A DNA stretch of 64,000 nt, taken from contig JAPYXD010000686.1 in assembly GCA_030998225.1 (NCBI GenBank), forward strand, positions 1,674,001 to 1,738,000. The letters run 5' to 3'. Below are positions 1 to 10,521 of the stretch, one piece after another. Position 1 is the first letter of the stretch; every line of letters starts with the position of its first letter. Under the pieces are notes generated by a model. That model saw nothing but the letters and a program-made list of their open reading frames with translations, was not told the origin of the DNA and searched no databases. The translations under genes and the position numbers were made by a program. Origin of the DNA: Diplolepis rosae (Eukaryota > Arthropoda > Insecta > Hymenoptera > Diplolepididae).

Positions 1-968
1 ATTTTTCCTTGCACAACGATTTAGTAAATACATCTGCCGTATTATCATTTGAGTTAATCTTTACATCAATTAAACCTTCTTTGCATGCTCATGAACAAAA
101 TGATAATGTATCTCCATATCTGTAGAGTTCTTAGTAAAATTTCCGTATTTTGCAATGCTAATCACTCCCGAATTTTCTTCGTAAACTTTTATCGGTTCAC
201 TCGTATTTATTTTGAACACTTTCATTGATTCACTAATAACCGTCATTTCACTTACAGCTTCGGATAACGCAATATATTCTGCGTAATTTGACGCTTTCGT
301 TACACACTTTTGCTTTCGCGATTTCCAAGCTATAAGCTAATGTAACCGGATGTTGACTTTCTATCGTTTACATCGCCTACCAATCTGCGTCAAGATAACA
401 GTCAACAATTTCAACATTATCATTCTTCTTATAACATAACTTCAAATATTTTATTTTATATGGGTATCTTAATATTCTAATAGCTTACTTAAAATGAGTT
501 TTGTTGTAACTATTTCGAAATCTACTCAAATAATTAACGCTATAACTAATGCCTGGTCTAGTATTAGAACTAATGTATAATAACGCACCCAATAAATTTC
601 TGTACTTAATATCTCTTTCGCAATAGTTAGATTCTTCAATTTTCAACTTTGTTTCCATAAGTGTATTGTATAAGTTGCTATTTTGCAATTTGTACTTTTC
701 CACTAAAGACTCAATATATGCTGTTTGACTCATTTCAATTTTATTGTTTTCATAATCATACTCAATTTTTACTCCTAAATATTCTTTAATTTCACCTAAA
801 TCTTTCATTTTAAAACGATCAGACAGTAAATTTTTAACTTTCTCGATTTTTTTTTATTTTTGCAACAAAGTAAAACATCATCTACGTAATTTACTACATA
901 CAAAGTATTTTCTCCTTCTCCATGTACATACAAGCAAAAATCAATATTGTTTTTCATAAAACCAAGCC
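1..968 (-). pseudogene. Ty1/copia pol remnant: end of RT and RNase H
   Basis: On the minus strand the longest open piece (808-485) reads as the C-terminal part of a copia reverse transcriptase, with the typical LGEIKEYLG start and GALLYISSNTRPGISYSVN block. The 5' side of this segment (about 960-810) carries the YVDDVLL-type catalytic region. Below 485 the frame is littered with stops but still ends in a copia-like terminus (NDNTADVFTKSL near base 1-60), so RNase H continues to the window edge. This is the same pol gene that continues at 1867-2186 and 3888-4098, separated by two insertions. It is clearly dead: several stops and frameshifts. In a live element it would reverse-transcribe element RNA in a cytoplasmic particle. 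Confidence 0.85.
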
Positions 969-970
969 TA

Positions 971-1866
971 CACTGAAAAAATTTCGGTGCACCAGTTGCA
1001 CCACCTACAGTACGCCGGCTGCACTGCAGATTCGGAGCAACCGTTGCACAGATTTCAGGCGTACAGATGCGCGAAAGTAAGGGGAAAATGTTGTCCCTTA
1101 TATGTGGTACAGCTCGTGCGCCGAAACTGAGTCAGTAGTCACACCATGTAAAGGTGGAATTTACTATACATTCAAAAAATTCACAGTTTTTAAGTATTAA
1201 CAAATTTGAACTTTTTTTACAATTAGAATTTATTAAATTGTTAGAAAACTTACTAAGTGTTATTTCTATTTTCTTAACTTTAGTCTGAGTTTTAGAAAAA
1301 TCCTTTTTTTCTCAGCTCCCGACATTTAGATGTACTTAGAATCAAATTTATATGCATGTCGTGTAAATACAAGACACATAACTAGTTTATTATAAGCTTC
1401 AATATATGCACAATAATAATGAATCTAATAATGTGCCATCTATTTCTTAAATCTTTTCACATGCAATGAAGAGGTTAAGTCTCTATTTTTGCTCAAGGAA
1501 TTTATAGGTTACATATAATAAACATATTTACAAAGCTTTCAATCAAGTTAAAATTTTACACTTGCGTTCAAATACTCTTTTCAACTCCTCAAAATGTTTT
1601 TTTTTGTATAAAAATCTCCATTACTATATCTTTACTATAAGAACTATAAGAACAACGCGTTCTCTCATCACTGGTGTACCATGGTTCCCGAAATCAATGA
1701 CAACGTTTGCACTATGCAGTTTGGAGAGCGCTTGTGCCGATCGAGTGCATCTGCTGTGCGGAAACGGGACATCACCTGCACCGAACTGAGGTATAAGATT
1801 CACCACGGCGTTTGGCGCTGCTGCTGTCCCTATCGGTGCAACCGGTGCACCGAAATTTTTTCAGTG
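971..1866. mobile_element. Non-autonomous CACTA-like element inserted in copia pol
   Basis: An 896-bp block is bounded by ~32-bp terminal inverted repeats. The left end (971-1002) starts CACTGAAAAAATTTCGGTGC, and the right end (1835-1866) is its complement with one mismatch. The copia reading frame resumes on both sides, so this is an insertion. The CACTG terminus suggests the EnSpm/CACTA or Chapaev group. No transposase frame is seen inside, and I do not see a clear target duplication (flanks CCTA and GTTAC). The subterminal sequence repeats GGTGCA/TGCACC motifs, as expected of transposase-binding arrays. Confidence 0.75.
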
Positions 1867-2186
1867 GTTACAAATTCATCAAAACAATCAAACCAATCTC
1901 TCGGACTTTCGCTTAAGCCATACATTGATTTTACTAGTTTACATACTGGATCTGTTCCATCCTCATACCCTTGCGGTTGACGAATGTATACTTCCGTGCT
2001 TACTTTGTCATTCAGAAATGCAGTCTCTATGTCCATCTGTTCTATTATTAAATCATTTTGACAACAAAAGGACATTAAAAATTTTGAAGTTTCACTACTT
2101 GCAACGGGAGAGTATACAATATCAATCACGTTTTTCTGTTGAAAACCTCTAACTACTAATCTAGCTTTATATTTACTGAGATGGCC
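1867..2186 (-). pseudogene. Ty1/copia pol remnant: central RT
   Basis: Minus-strand translation gives KARLVVRGFQQ, then MDIETAFLNDKVSTEVYIRQ and YGLSESPRDWFD, which are hallmark copia RT blocks. The catalytic block lies on the other side of the 971-1866 insertion. The open frame carries no frameshift here, so decay is milder than at 1-480. It is part of the same broken gene as 1-968 and 3888-4098. Confidence 0.88.
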
Positions 2187-3887
2187 CAGCCTCAAGTATC
2201 CGCTTTTTCCGACGAAACGGGGGAAGATTCCGCAGAATTAGGCTTGCCTTTGGAACCAGTGGATTCCCATGAAACCCGCACGAAAAATTGCGAGGTTTAA
2301 TTATGTATCCGCTTCATAATCAGTGATTTACTTCCAAACCGGAAGTGAGCGTGCCGAGAACGAGGCAGTCTACTTTTCACGGACATTTTCGTTCATATCC
2401 TCAGCGAGCGCCACACTAACCTGTGTTTGCTCCCACTCGACCGTTCACTCAGGTCAAGCAGCTTGCGGCATGGTCCGCTGGATGGGTGGGCGTCCCACAC
2501 TGTTATTTCTTTTACTTTTTTTTTACATTGTTTGATGCATGTTTGTTCATTCATTTGCATGGAAAGGAATTATAATTAACAATTGAATAAACAAATAATT
2601 GAAAAGACAGACAGATAAATAAATGGACATTATGAAAGATAATTTCGTCGTGTTAATGGATGCAGATAATAAATAAAAATGAATAAACATACAAATATGA
2701 TTACCATAAATAAATACATTTATTATTACATTGTAAATACTGTGAATATTAAATATTATAAGTGAATATTGTTTTATATATAAATTACAAATAATAATAA
2801 ATCAATATTGATTGTTGACTCGTTGACTCACCACAGAGTGAGAAATTGGGAAAGTTACTCTCCCTTTTTTTTTTAGAAAATCTTTTATAAAATCTCAACT
2901 GTCAACCAGGTGCCGTAGCGCCTTAGGGCACTTTACCTGTGAGGTTATAACTCTTTATTTGAATATTTTTTTAACCAAATTGTCAATCAGGTTCCGTAGC
3001 CCCAGAGGGCACTTTACCTGGGAGACGACATCCTTTTTCCTCTATTTATTTTATCAATTCAATTGTGGATCTGGTGCCGTAGCCCACTAGGGAACTTTAC
3101 CAGTGAAACGCTCTTCCTTACCCTCAGAGAACTGGGAAAATAAATCCACGGGTATCGCGTTAAACAGTTGGGAAGGTTTTCTTTTGAAAATTAAGGAATT
3201 GAACGCATCTTCTAGCGCAAATGATGAGGATTTCTGTGAGTGTAAGCCTGAGTGCTTTTATTCACCACAGAACACTGATGCCAAACTTGGAAGATTTCCT
3301 TAATTTGAGTAAGCAAAAAAACTCAATAATTTCTTGCTAGCGTTTGAATGCCTCGAGGGTGGAATACGCAATCGTAATGCACAAAAGAAATTGATGTTGA
3401 AAAGAGCCTGCCAGTCAACCAAATTTTATTTTCAGGAGTAGGGAATTCCCCAAATTAAAACGTGTTTTTTTTTAAAGCGCTACTGTGCGAAATAACGCAG
3501 CGAATATTATTCAAATTTTTGTTTATGAATTCTAGATACGAAGTCTATAAAACACGGGCAACATTTGGACGATTCCTCCATTTTACTTTTTCTCACTCCG
3601 AAAAACTAAAAATCGTGAGTTTCTTTGCCGTTCTTACTCTTTAAATAAAGAATAAAAATTCGCGAAATTTTCACCCTTCGTGTGACCCATTCATAAAGCA
3701 CGAAGGTAATTTTGGCCTAAAATAGGGAGAAATTGCCATTCCAAAATTCATAAAATTGATCTAATAAAAAAATTGCAGGTTTGAAATCTAAAATCAAAAT
3801 TTAAAAGCGAAACTTTTGGCCAAATCAGGTAAAAATAGATTTATAAATGTTTAAAAATTGATAAATTAAAGATCAAAAAGGGCCGAA
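2187..3887. mobile_element. ~1.7 kb unclassified insertion in copia pol
   Basis: Copia RT coding stops near 2178-2187 and resumes near 3887, so about 1.7 kb of foreign DNA sits between. It contains three tandem hairpin units (2907-3104), AT-rich stretches and GC-richer ends. There is no recognisable transposase. The ends show only a short GGCCC / GGGCC inversion, so termini and class are unresolved. A short plus-strand frame at 3103-3303 with a CECKPEC motif was seen but is not supported as a gene. Confidence 0.5.
2907..3104. repeat. Three tandem ~82-bp units with a hairpin core
   Basis: Units start at about 2907, 2988 and 3071. Each has a conserved core of the form CAGGTGCCGTAGC, 4-6 bases, AGGGCACTTTACCTG, whose two halves can pair (CAGGT with ACCTG, GTGCC with GGCAC). 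The AT-rich spacers between cores are not conserved. Compensating changes appear in the third unit, where the first half begins CTGGT and the second ends ACCAG, which keeps the pairing. Confidence 0.75.
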
Positions 3888-4098
3888 ATGTTTCATTACT
3901 CTTTGACTTTATTGTAAAAACCCATTTTACATCTAATACGTGTTTATTTTTATCTCTATTTACAAGAATCCAAGTATCATTTTCATCTAAACAATCGATT
4001 TCATTATCCATAGCCTTTACCCATTTTTTACAATCTTCACTATGAATCGCTTCATCATACGAATTTAGAGTATTTATTTTACAAAAATCATCTGACAT
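3888..4098 (-). pseudogene. Ty1/copia pol remnant: N-terminal RT
   Basis: The minus-strand frame from the ATG at 4098 gives YDEAIHSEDCKKWVKAMDNE and NDTWILVNRDKN, then DVKWVFTIKSK, the standard start of a copia RT domain. The frame runs into the 2187-3887 insertion after NETF. Upstream (4100-4260) I see no gag or integrase, so the element is truncated at its 5' side. Confidence 0.85.
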
Positions 4099-4269
4099 AT
4101 TATTTTCACCCTTATCAATTCAGTTTCGCCAAAAATATTACATTAGCTTGGCTGTGCCTGGCTTATCTTCTGTGTCACCGTCACTATTAATCATATCACA
4201 CTACAGAACTTCACTTATTTTCAAGTTTTGCTACGTACTTGAAAAAGGTTTATGCCACCCAAGTCCCTA

Positions 4270-6137
4270 GACAGGCCTGGTGGAAAAAGAAACAGTTTTC
4301 ACCTTACCAGAGATGAGTTGGGAGATTGCTAAAGTAATGGAATAAGAAAATTTCACAAAAGTGGGCTGATAAACGCGCCCTCTGAACGCGTTGTGCAAAA
4401 GGCGTACTTTGCGCGTCGGTAAATAATGAAAGTTAGAAATCCAGAAATGATTTACCATCAGAATTTCTATGGAGGGGCAGCGGCGCGCGCTGCCCTTGTT
4501 TCTTCCTCGTCGCTCTTGCACGCGAGAACGACACGTCCCACTTTTCCTTATTCTCTTCGCTTCCTTCATGCAATGCTATTTTTAGATTTCACGCTTTCGG
4601 TTATCGAGTCGGAATTGAGAATTGTGTTTTTCTGTCGAAACCGTGCAAAAGAGGCGCAAAGCAGACGACAATTTCAAATTTACGAAATATGTTATTTAAG
4701 AGACAACACTTTTTTTCTGATATTTTGGAAAAAATCTGCCTAAAATAAAAGTCTGAAATATCGTGTGAAATTTTATAAGCATTTGAACACTTCAAAAATA
4801 AACTTTCAGCAAAATTTGATGCCAATAAATGTTCCAAATTTGAATCAATATATATTTTCCTATTTAAATTTCCATACTTCTTATCAATTTTGTACATTTA
4901 AAAACTTTTCAGTTAGAGAGATATTTTCTATTAAGAAGAGATAAACATAAAATTCAAGTTTAAAATTTACATTCTCAGTTTTATGTTAGAAATATTTTCA
5001 TCTCACATTTTTGTAGCCTAAGCACAGACTTTTCATTAAAAAAATGAAATGGTCTATGGAAAGGAAAAATTTTCTAACAAATGTGGATAAATTAAAAAGC
5101 TAAAATATGTGTTCATTAATATCTTCATATGAATATGTAAATATTTATCGATATTAAATTTTACATAAAAATTTTTGTCCGAAGTGTTCAAATCTTGTTA
5201 CAATATGACAAAATCATATGGACGAGTTCAATTTTTTTAATGAAATATTTTGCAATTTTTAATTTGTCTGTTCTTCTGAAATCGGAGGAAGATTTGAACA
5301 GTAAACAACAAATTTTCCAATGGAATTCAAGCTCAATAAATGCTTAAAGTTTTATATTAAAATTTTAATTACAAAATTTTGAAGCTTTGTAACTATAACA
5401 TTTTTTGGAATTTACATCGTCTACATGACAATTTGTACATATCACTTTCGTTAAAGTGATTTATTTTATAGATAGATATTACAAAAGAAATTTTAATTTA
5501 GATATCTTTGAAGGAAATTAATAAGTATGTAAAGAAATTAAAATTTTAAAAGATTTTTTTTATTATGTCTTCATAGTGATTTGTTAACCTAATTAAAATA
5601 TTTTTAGAAAGTCTTTTCTGGATTCTATATGCTGGGGTTGAACATGTTACAATAAGTCGTGTAATTTTAAAAATGTGTATCCCCATACCAATGAAATCTT
5701 AAAGTGTGCTGTTCGATAAAATATTAGATATAATATATTTTACTTTTGAACAATCAAACCTTTTATTTATACTTATATATTGAAATTTTTATTTATAATA
5801 TGTTATGTATTCTGAAAGTTTTTTCAAAATGTTTTATTCTAAAGGATTTATTTTCAATTTTACCTCATACCAAATTAAAGTTAGTGTACGATTTCGTGTG
5901 CTAATTTTGATATAATTTATGTATTTTTCAAATATTTAAACCTTTTATACTCAAACATTCAGAATTATGTTGAATTCAAAATGCTTTAATAAATTGCATT
6001 GGCTTTAGGGTCCATAAATGAAGAAGTCTATTATAAATTAAATCAAGGGTCATTACAATCTACTATTTTAATGTTCTCAATAAAACATTGAATAATTTAA
6101 AAACATTAAACATATTAATACTTTCATAGTGACATAC
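4270..6137 (-). repeat. Dispersed repeat family R1, inverted copy
   Basis: The reverse complement of parts of this stretch matches 37090-39560 and 56640-57250. The block near 4560-4720 corresponds to 39390-39510 and 56930-57065 (a CTGCTTTGCGCCTC-like core followed by a GACAGCGTGAAATC-like core). The block near 5560-5640 corresponds to 37240-37315. The remainder is AT-rich with no credible gene. It is probably an ancient transposon family; the class is unknown. Confidence 0.6.
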
Positions 6138-6842
6138 TTAAGGTGGCTTGATCGTTTTTGAAAAAAATTACAGACTGCTCTGAAACTTAGAGATTATCTT
6201 AATAAAATATGCTAGATTCATTTGGAAAAAAGAAATACCGTGGTTGACGATGTCATTGCCGAAAAAATCGCTACCGAAAAAATGTCAGTTTAACACGTAG
6301 TCTTATGGGATTCCTCGTCAAAATCGGCGAAACTCCGGAACAAAACACAAGTCCCCATAAATCAAATATATACTAGTACTTTCGATTTCGAGGAATCTAT
6401 TAGTATTAAATACGAATGGTTAACGACTTCAATCAAGAGAAAATTGAGAAAAAGGTACAGAATATAGAAATTGCCTCGAGGTGAAACTAATAATTTTTTA
6501 CTATCGCTTTTTTCTGGGGACATTTCCGCGATTTCTTACCCTTCTACGCAGAGAAAAATGGAGATTAGAGAAATATGGGTGATTACTGGAAAATAGGAAA
6601 AATTATTAGATGACAGAAGAGAGTGTTACACTGTTTGGGAATCAGTCTTGTGCTGTCAAATACTCTCTTCTCTTTTATAGTAATCATTCTTAATTCTCAG
6701 TAATCGTTCGTATTCTCCTGATCTCCATTTTTCTCCATGTACTCAGATGTTACTATAATACATATGATTATTAAAAAAATAAGTAGCAATGAGCATTCAT
6801 ATAACACGTGCCCCCATGGTGCCCCTCACTTCATACGATTTT
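6138..6842 (+). repeat. Dispersed repeat family R2 (copy with nested MITE)
   Basis: It starts TTAAGGTGGCTTGATCG and ends with GTGCCCCTCACTTCATACGA. The same sequence occurs inverted at 60663-61176, where it interrupts a gypsy element. Identity is high over almost the whole length, so both are fairly recent. Only one end begins with TTAA and I see no matching inverted terminus, so the class is open. Confidence 0.75.
6548..6739. mobile_element. 192-bp MITE with TAC target duplication
   Basis: The left end has GAGAAAAATGGAGAT and the right end ATCTCCATTTTTCTC, a good inverted repeat. It is flanked by TAC (6545-6547 and 6740-6742). The other R2 copy (60663-61176) has the uninterrupted sequence at this place, giving a clean empty site and a 3-bp duplication. 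Confidence 0.85.
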
Positions 6843-7800
6843 GAAATTGAAAATCTTTCTGTGGAAAAAAGACGTTTTCGAATGCACCGGGATTCGAGCC
6901 CGGGTATTCCGATTGCCGGTCGACTGTATGTACATTCGTGTAAAAATTATAAATATTTTGAAAATGTTTTTTCAAGTATTTTACTTTATAGTAATGATTT
7001 GTCGAATTTACTTGACACCGAATAAATCTCAAAGTGCAAGATCGCATGCGAATTCAAATACAATTTATGCTTTTTTTGTAATATTTAAAACCTTTATTTA
7101 CACAGACACTTCCATCGGAAATTAGAGGTTCATATGTTACTTAAGCTATTGTTAAAGTAACTTAATTTTTATAATAAAAGGTTAACATTTTTTCATGATG
7201 CTAAAATAAAAGTTAACACAGTTTTGCTTCTAATAAGCCCAAGTTAAGAGCATAATATTAATTTTGTAAAAATATACTACAAAAAATCTGCCCGCTTCGT
7301 GGGCACATTATCATCGCGCGCTTCGCTTGCAAGTTTGAGCGCTCCTGGGGCGCGCGATTCGATCGTCGCACTCGGTCTTATATTCTTCGGATCCTAAAGC
7401 CAACTAAGAACATGAACAATATTTGAATATTAATACTAAGGGTCGATATAAGTCCTGTTTTATTATTATTTAAATTTATTACTTGTAATTTGATACTTAA
7501 GTTCAAGTCAATTTTATAATATTATCGATATGAATTACATTTTCTCAAAGTTACTAAATTTATTTTTGATTTCAAATGAATAAAGAAATTCAATTTACTT
7601 AAAGCTCTATCAGCCTTAAAGAACACATTCTTATCATGGCACTTGCGCTTCGCGCTCGATTTTCTGTATACATTTCTGTAACTTTCTAATAATTTACAAG
7701 ATTACAAAAAATCTATTTTCTTCCAAATATTTAAAAAAGGAGGAGAATTCATAGACTCTTTTAGAGAAAACGATTTTTTGTATTATCGCTTATTTTGTAT
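6843..7800. other. Non-coding, repeat-derived sequence
   Basis: No gene seen. 6872-6925 has a tRNA T-arm-like stem on the minus strand (CCGGGCTCGAATCCCGG), perhaps a SINE scrap. 7020-7130 resembles part of the R1 family (around 5830-5960). 7290-7400 is a GC-rich island (GCGCGCTTCGCTTGC) of a kind often dispersed in insect genomes. Confidence 0.4.
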
Positions 7801-8228
7801 CACACATATTTTGGTTCAAAAATGAAATTTTTTTTTTCAATATTGTATCTTTTAAAACCAAAACATGAAATATACATCTTGTCAAAAAATGTCCTACTGA
7901 GAATTTGTAGACCTCATTTAGGCAAATAATTTTCTATTTCAACGTTTTTTTCGTATGTCACATATTTTGTTCAAATAATGGAATTTTTTAATTTTAATCG
8001 TATTTTTTTAAATTATAATGAAAAATATACGTTTTATTAGAAACTATATCTGAAAATATTTGTATATATAATTGAAACGAACAATTTTCCATTCTTACGT
8101 TTTTTTCGTACTTCACATATTTTAGTTAAAAAATTGAATTTCGGATTTTCAATGGTATTTTTTTTTTAATTAAAAATAAAAATATACATCTTATGAAAAA
8201 ATGTTGCAGTTCAAACTTGTAGATCTTT
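7801..8228. repeat. Tandem array, ~157-bp unit
   Basis: A unit beginning CACATATTTT and ending with a CGTTTTTTTCGTA-like stretch repeats at 7803, 7959 and 8114. Each copy contains an AAATATACATCTT-like block. The array is cut by the MITE at 8229 and seems to resume in degenerate form at about 9130-9200 (TTGTAGATCTTTATG, then TATTCGTATTTCGTATAA). Confidence 0.7.
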
Positions 8229-8857
8229 ATATCATATAGGTTTGGTTTCGTCGGTCTTGCGGTCAATAAAACAACATTCTATAAAAAACTCCTTCATTAT
8301 ATTTGGTTAAAAATTCTCCTACGTTTCAACCTCACTGCGGGTCTTTTTCAAGGAATATATATGTCACTAAAAATTGAACAAATCAATTTACCATCAAATT
8401 TCTTTTTCCAAAGAGAACTATTTTATGTTGTGTTGATATAATAAATAAGTACTTACATAAATTACAAAAAAACGAAAGCACACATGAAGATTCAGTCTTA
8501 TTATTGAAAATGTTATTAAAATTAAAGCCTCAAAGATTGAGGGCTTCAATAATTTAAAATAACATTATAATACGGTATGTACAATCCAATGAAGCAACGC
8601 AAACTGTAGGATAGAGAGACGAAGATACGATAAATTGAATTAAATTCACCAATGAAAAGCGTGCTAAAGCATGAGAACACAAACTTGAAAATCATATGTT
8701 AAATAATGCCATGGCAAATTCGATTAATATTCATAATTTTAGCCTTACAATTTATTGAAATATTAATATTTTTATTTATATAAATTGATTCAATAATTTT
8801 TCTTTAATGTTGTTTTATATTGACCCTAAGACCGACGAAACCAAACCTATATGATAT
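8229..8857. mobile_element. ~630-bp MITE with ~40-bp TIRs
   Basis: The left end reads ATATCATATAGGTTTGGTTT and continues CGTCGGTCTTG; the right end is the inverse with about one mismatch in 40. It has no coding capacity. It interrupts the ~157-bp tandem array. The target duplication is uncertain because the ends lie in AT repeats. Confidence 0.85.
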
Positions 8858-8919
8858 AATAATATATCTACATTTTTATCTTTTACGAAAATTTTGAATT
8901 AATTTTTTAATTTATGGCA

Positions 8920-8949
8920 CTGAAGAGGGCCCCCATATGTGGCCGAAAC
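8920..8949 (+). ncRNA. Hammerhead-ribozyme-like core motif
   Basis: CTGAAGA is followed by a GGCC...GGCC hairpin and GAAAC, matching the CUGANGA / stem II / GAAA core of hammerhead ribozymes. Such motifs are known in Penelope-like elements and other retroelements. Stem II is imperfect and stems I and III were not established, so activity is uncertain. A related motif with a C-to-T change in the core lies at 59303-59335 (minus). Confidence 0.3.
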
Positions 8950-9249
8950 GTTTGCCTTCTCTCTTTTTTTGCGTTTTTTATCGTAAGTAGCATTGATAAT
9001 ATTAATAGAAGAAAATAAAAAGAGGCTGATCCAATGCCAAAAAAATGAGAAATTAACAAAAATTCTGTGAATTTTGGGTCAATATAATAGCAGACATGTC
9101 ATCAAACATGTCACTTTACAGTTATTACAGTTGTAGATCTTTATGTAGTAAACCATTTTTTATCATAACTTTTATTCGTATTTCGTATAATTTAACTGGA
9201 AAATGGATATTGACTTTTTTCAAGTTTTAATATACTGTAACTTTCTTAA

Positions 9250-10186
9250 ATTTATTTTAATTGCAAAATATTATCAGGATAATTAGTAGAGATTTACGAG
9301 AATTATCAGAAACCAGTCTTAAAAATTTTGATCTTTTCATAAAGTTTTTTTCAAAAACACAAAAAATGCTCCTATTTTGACAATTTTTGTCGGATGTAGC
9401 TGGGTTAACGAACTTGTCTTTACTTTTTCAGCTGCGATAATGTATGCATAAGCTCAATTCAATCCGACAATTTTTTTCTATCCAGAGTTATCGAGTATAT
9501 GACCTATTACTACTGCAGGCAGACAGACACTTTCGTAAAAACCGTTTTTCCTGACTCAGGGGATCTCAAAACGTAAAGATTTGACGAAAATTCCGAAAAT
9601 TATTTTTCACATAAAACCAAAACCTTAATTCTCATATGATGAGAATCTAAAAGACATCAAATTTAGATCTTTCTTAATAATATTAATAACTCTAAAATTA
9701 ATTAACATTGTCAAAAGTCTGTAGTCTCATTTCAAAGGTAAGTTTTCATAGTATTTTTCTAACTAATTAAGATGTTTTCGGAATTTTTCTGCTAGATTCT
9801 GCTCTAGAATCAAAGATGGTAATGAGAAATCATCAAATTTCAAATGATGACCCGAGTCGAAGTCCTTGCCTTCGCTTCGCCCTCGCTACACTTTCTATTT
9901 AAAAAATCGAGTGTTTAGCGAGTATGGAGCGAATATTACGTCCCTCAAACTCTCGAAAAACTGAAGGTGAATAGTTTATAACATAAACGCGGAGAAGAAC
10001 GAGTACGAAGCGATAGTGAAACGAGAGCGAAGTTATATTAAAAATTCTAATTCCAAGATCAGAAACGTTAGAGTTAAAAAAGGTATCTTTAGTTAAGTAA
10101 AATGGATTTTCTTGATCAAGTTAATTTATTACAAACAATAAGACTAGTGAGTTTTATTCTATTATGTCCGAGTATACTTAGTTGTA
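9250..10186. other. Non-coding, AT-rich
   Basis: I see no gene. 9370-9560 resembles common arthropod repeat filler (a CAGGCAGACAGACAC-type stretch), and 9860-10030 has a GC-richer, TCGCTTCGC-type patch. Confidence 0.4.
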
Positions 10187-10521
10187 CACTGTAAAAAAAA
10201 TCGTAATACTCCAATACATAGGTGATGACATTTTTCAATAATAAATTGAAAAAATACACTTCTATTGAATTATTTCAATAATTTATAAGAAATATTCGAA
10301 TCCCTATTGGATTTTTTTTTCAGTATTTTTCAAGTGTAGTCTTAGAATTTTTCAGTCAGACACGCAATATTCGGCACGTCATTGAATATTTCCTACATGA
10401 TTTATATAAAACTTTCACAATTTATATAAAAATTTCAAAACATATATTGGTTAATTACTTGGAATACTTTATTGGAAGTTAAAGAAAAAAATTTTAGAGG
10501 GTTAAATACAATCATTGAGTT

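Noticed and set aside
1562..1980. Overlapping plus/minus frames in the CACTA-like insertion
   Set aside because: They are open by chance in GC-richer MITE sequence, with no domain.
3103..3303. 66-codon plus-strand frame with CECKPEC motif
   Set aside because: A faint likeness to ion-channel Cys motifs, but short, with no exon signals, and inside a repeat insertion.
4426..4897. Opposed ~100-codon frames
   Set aside because: They lie in repeat R1, and the corresponding copies do not preserve them.
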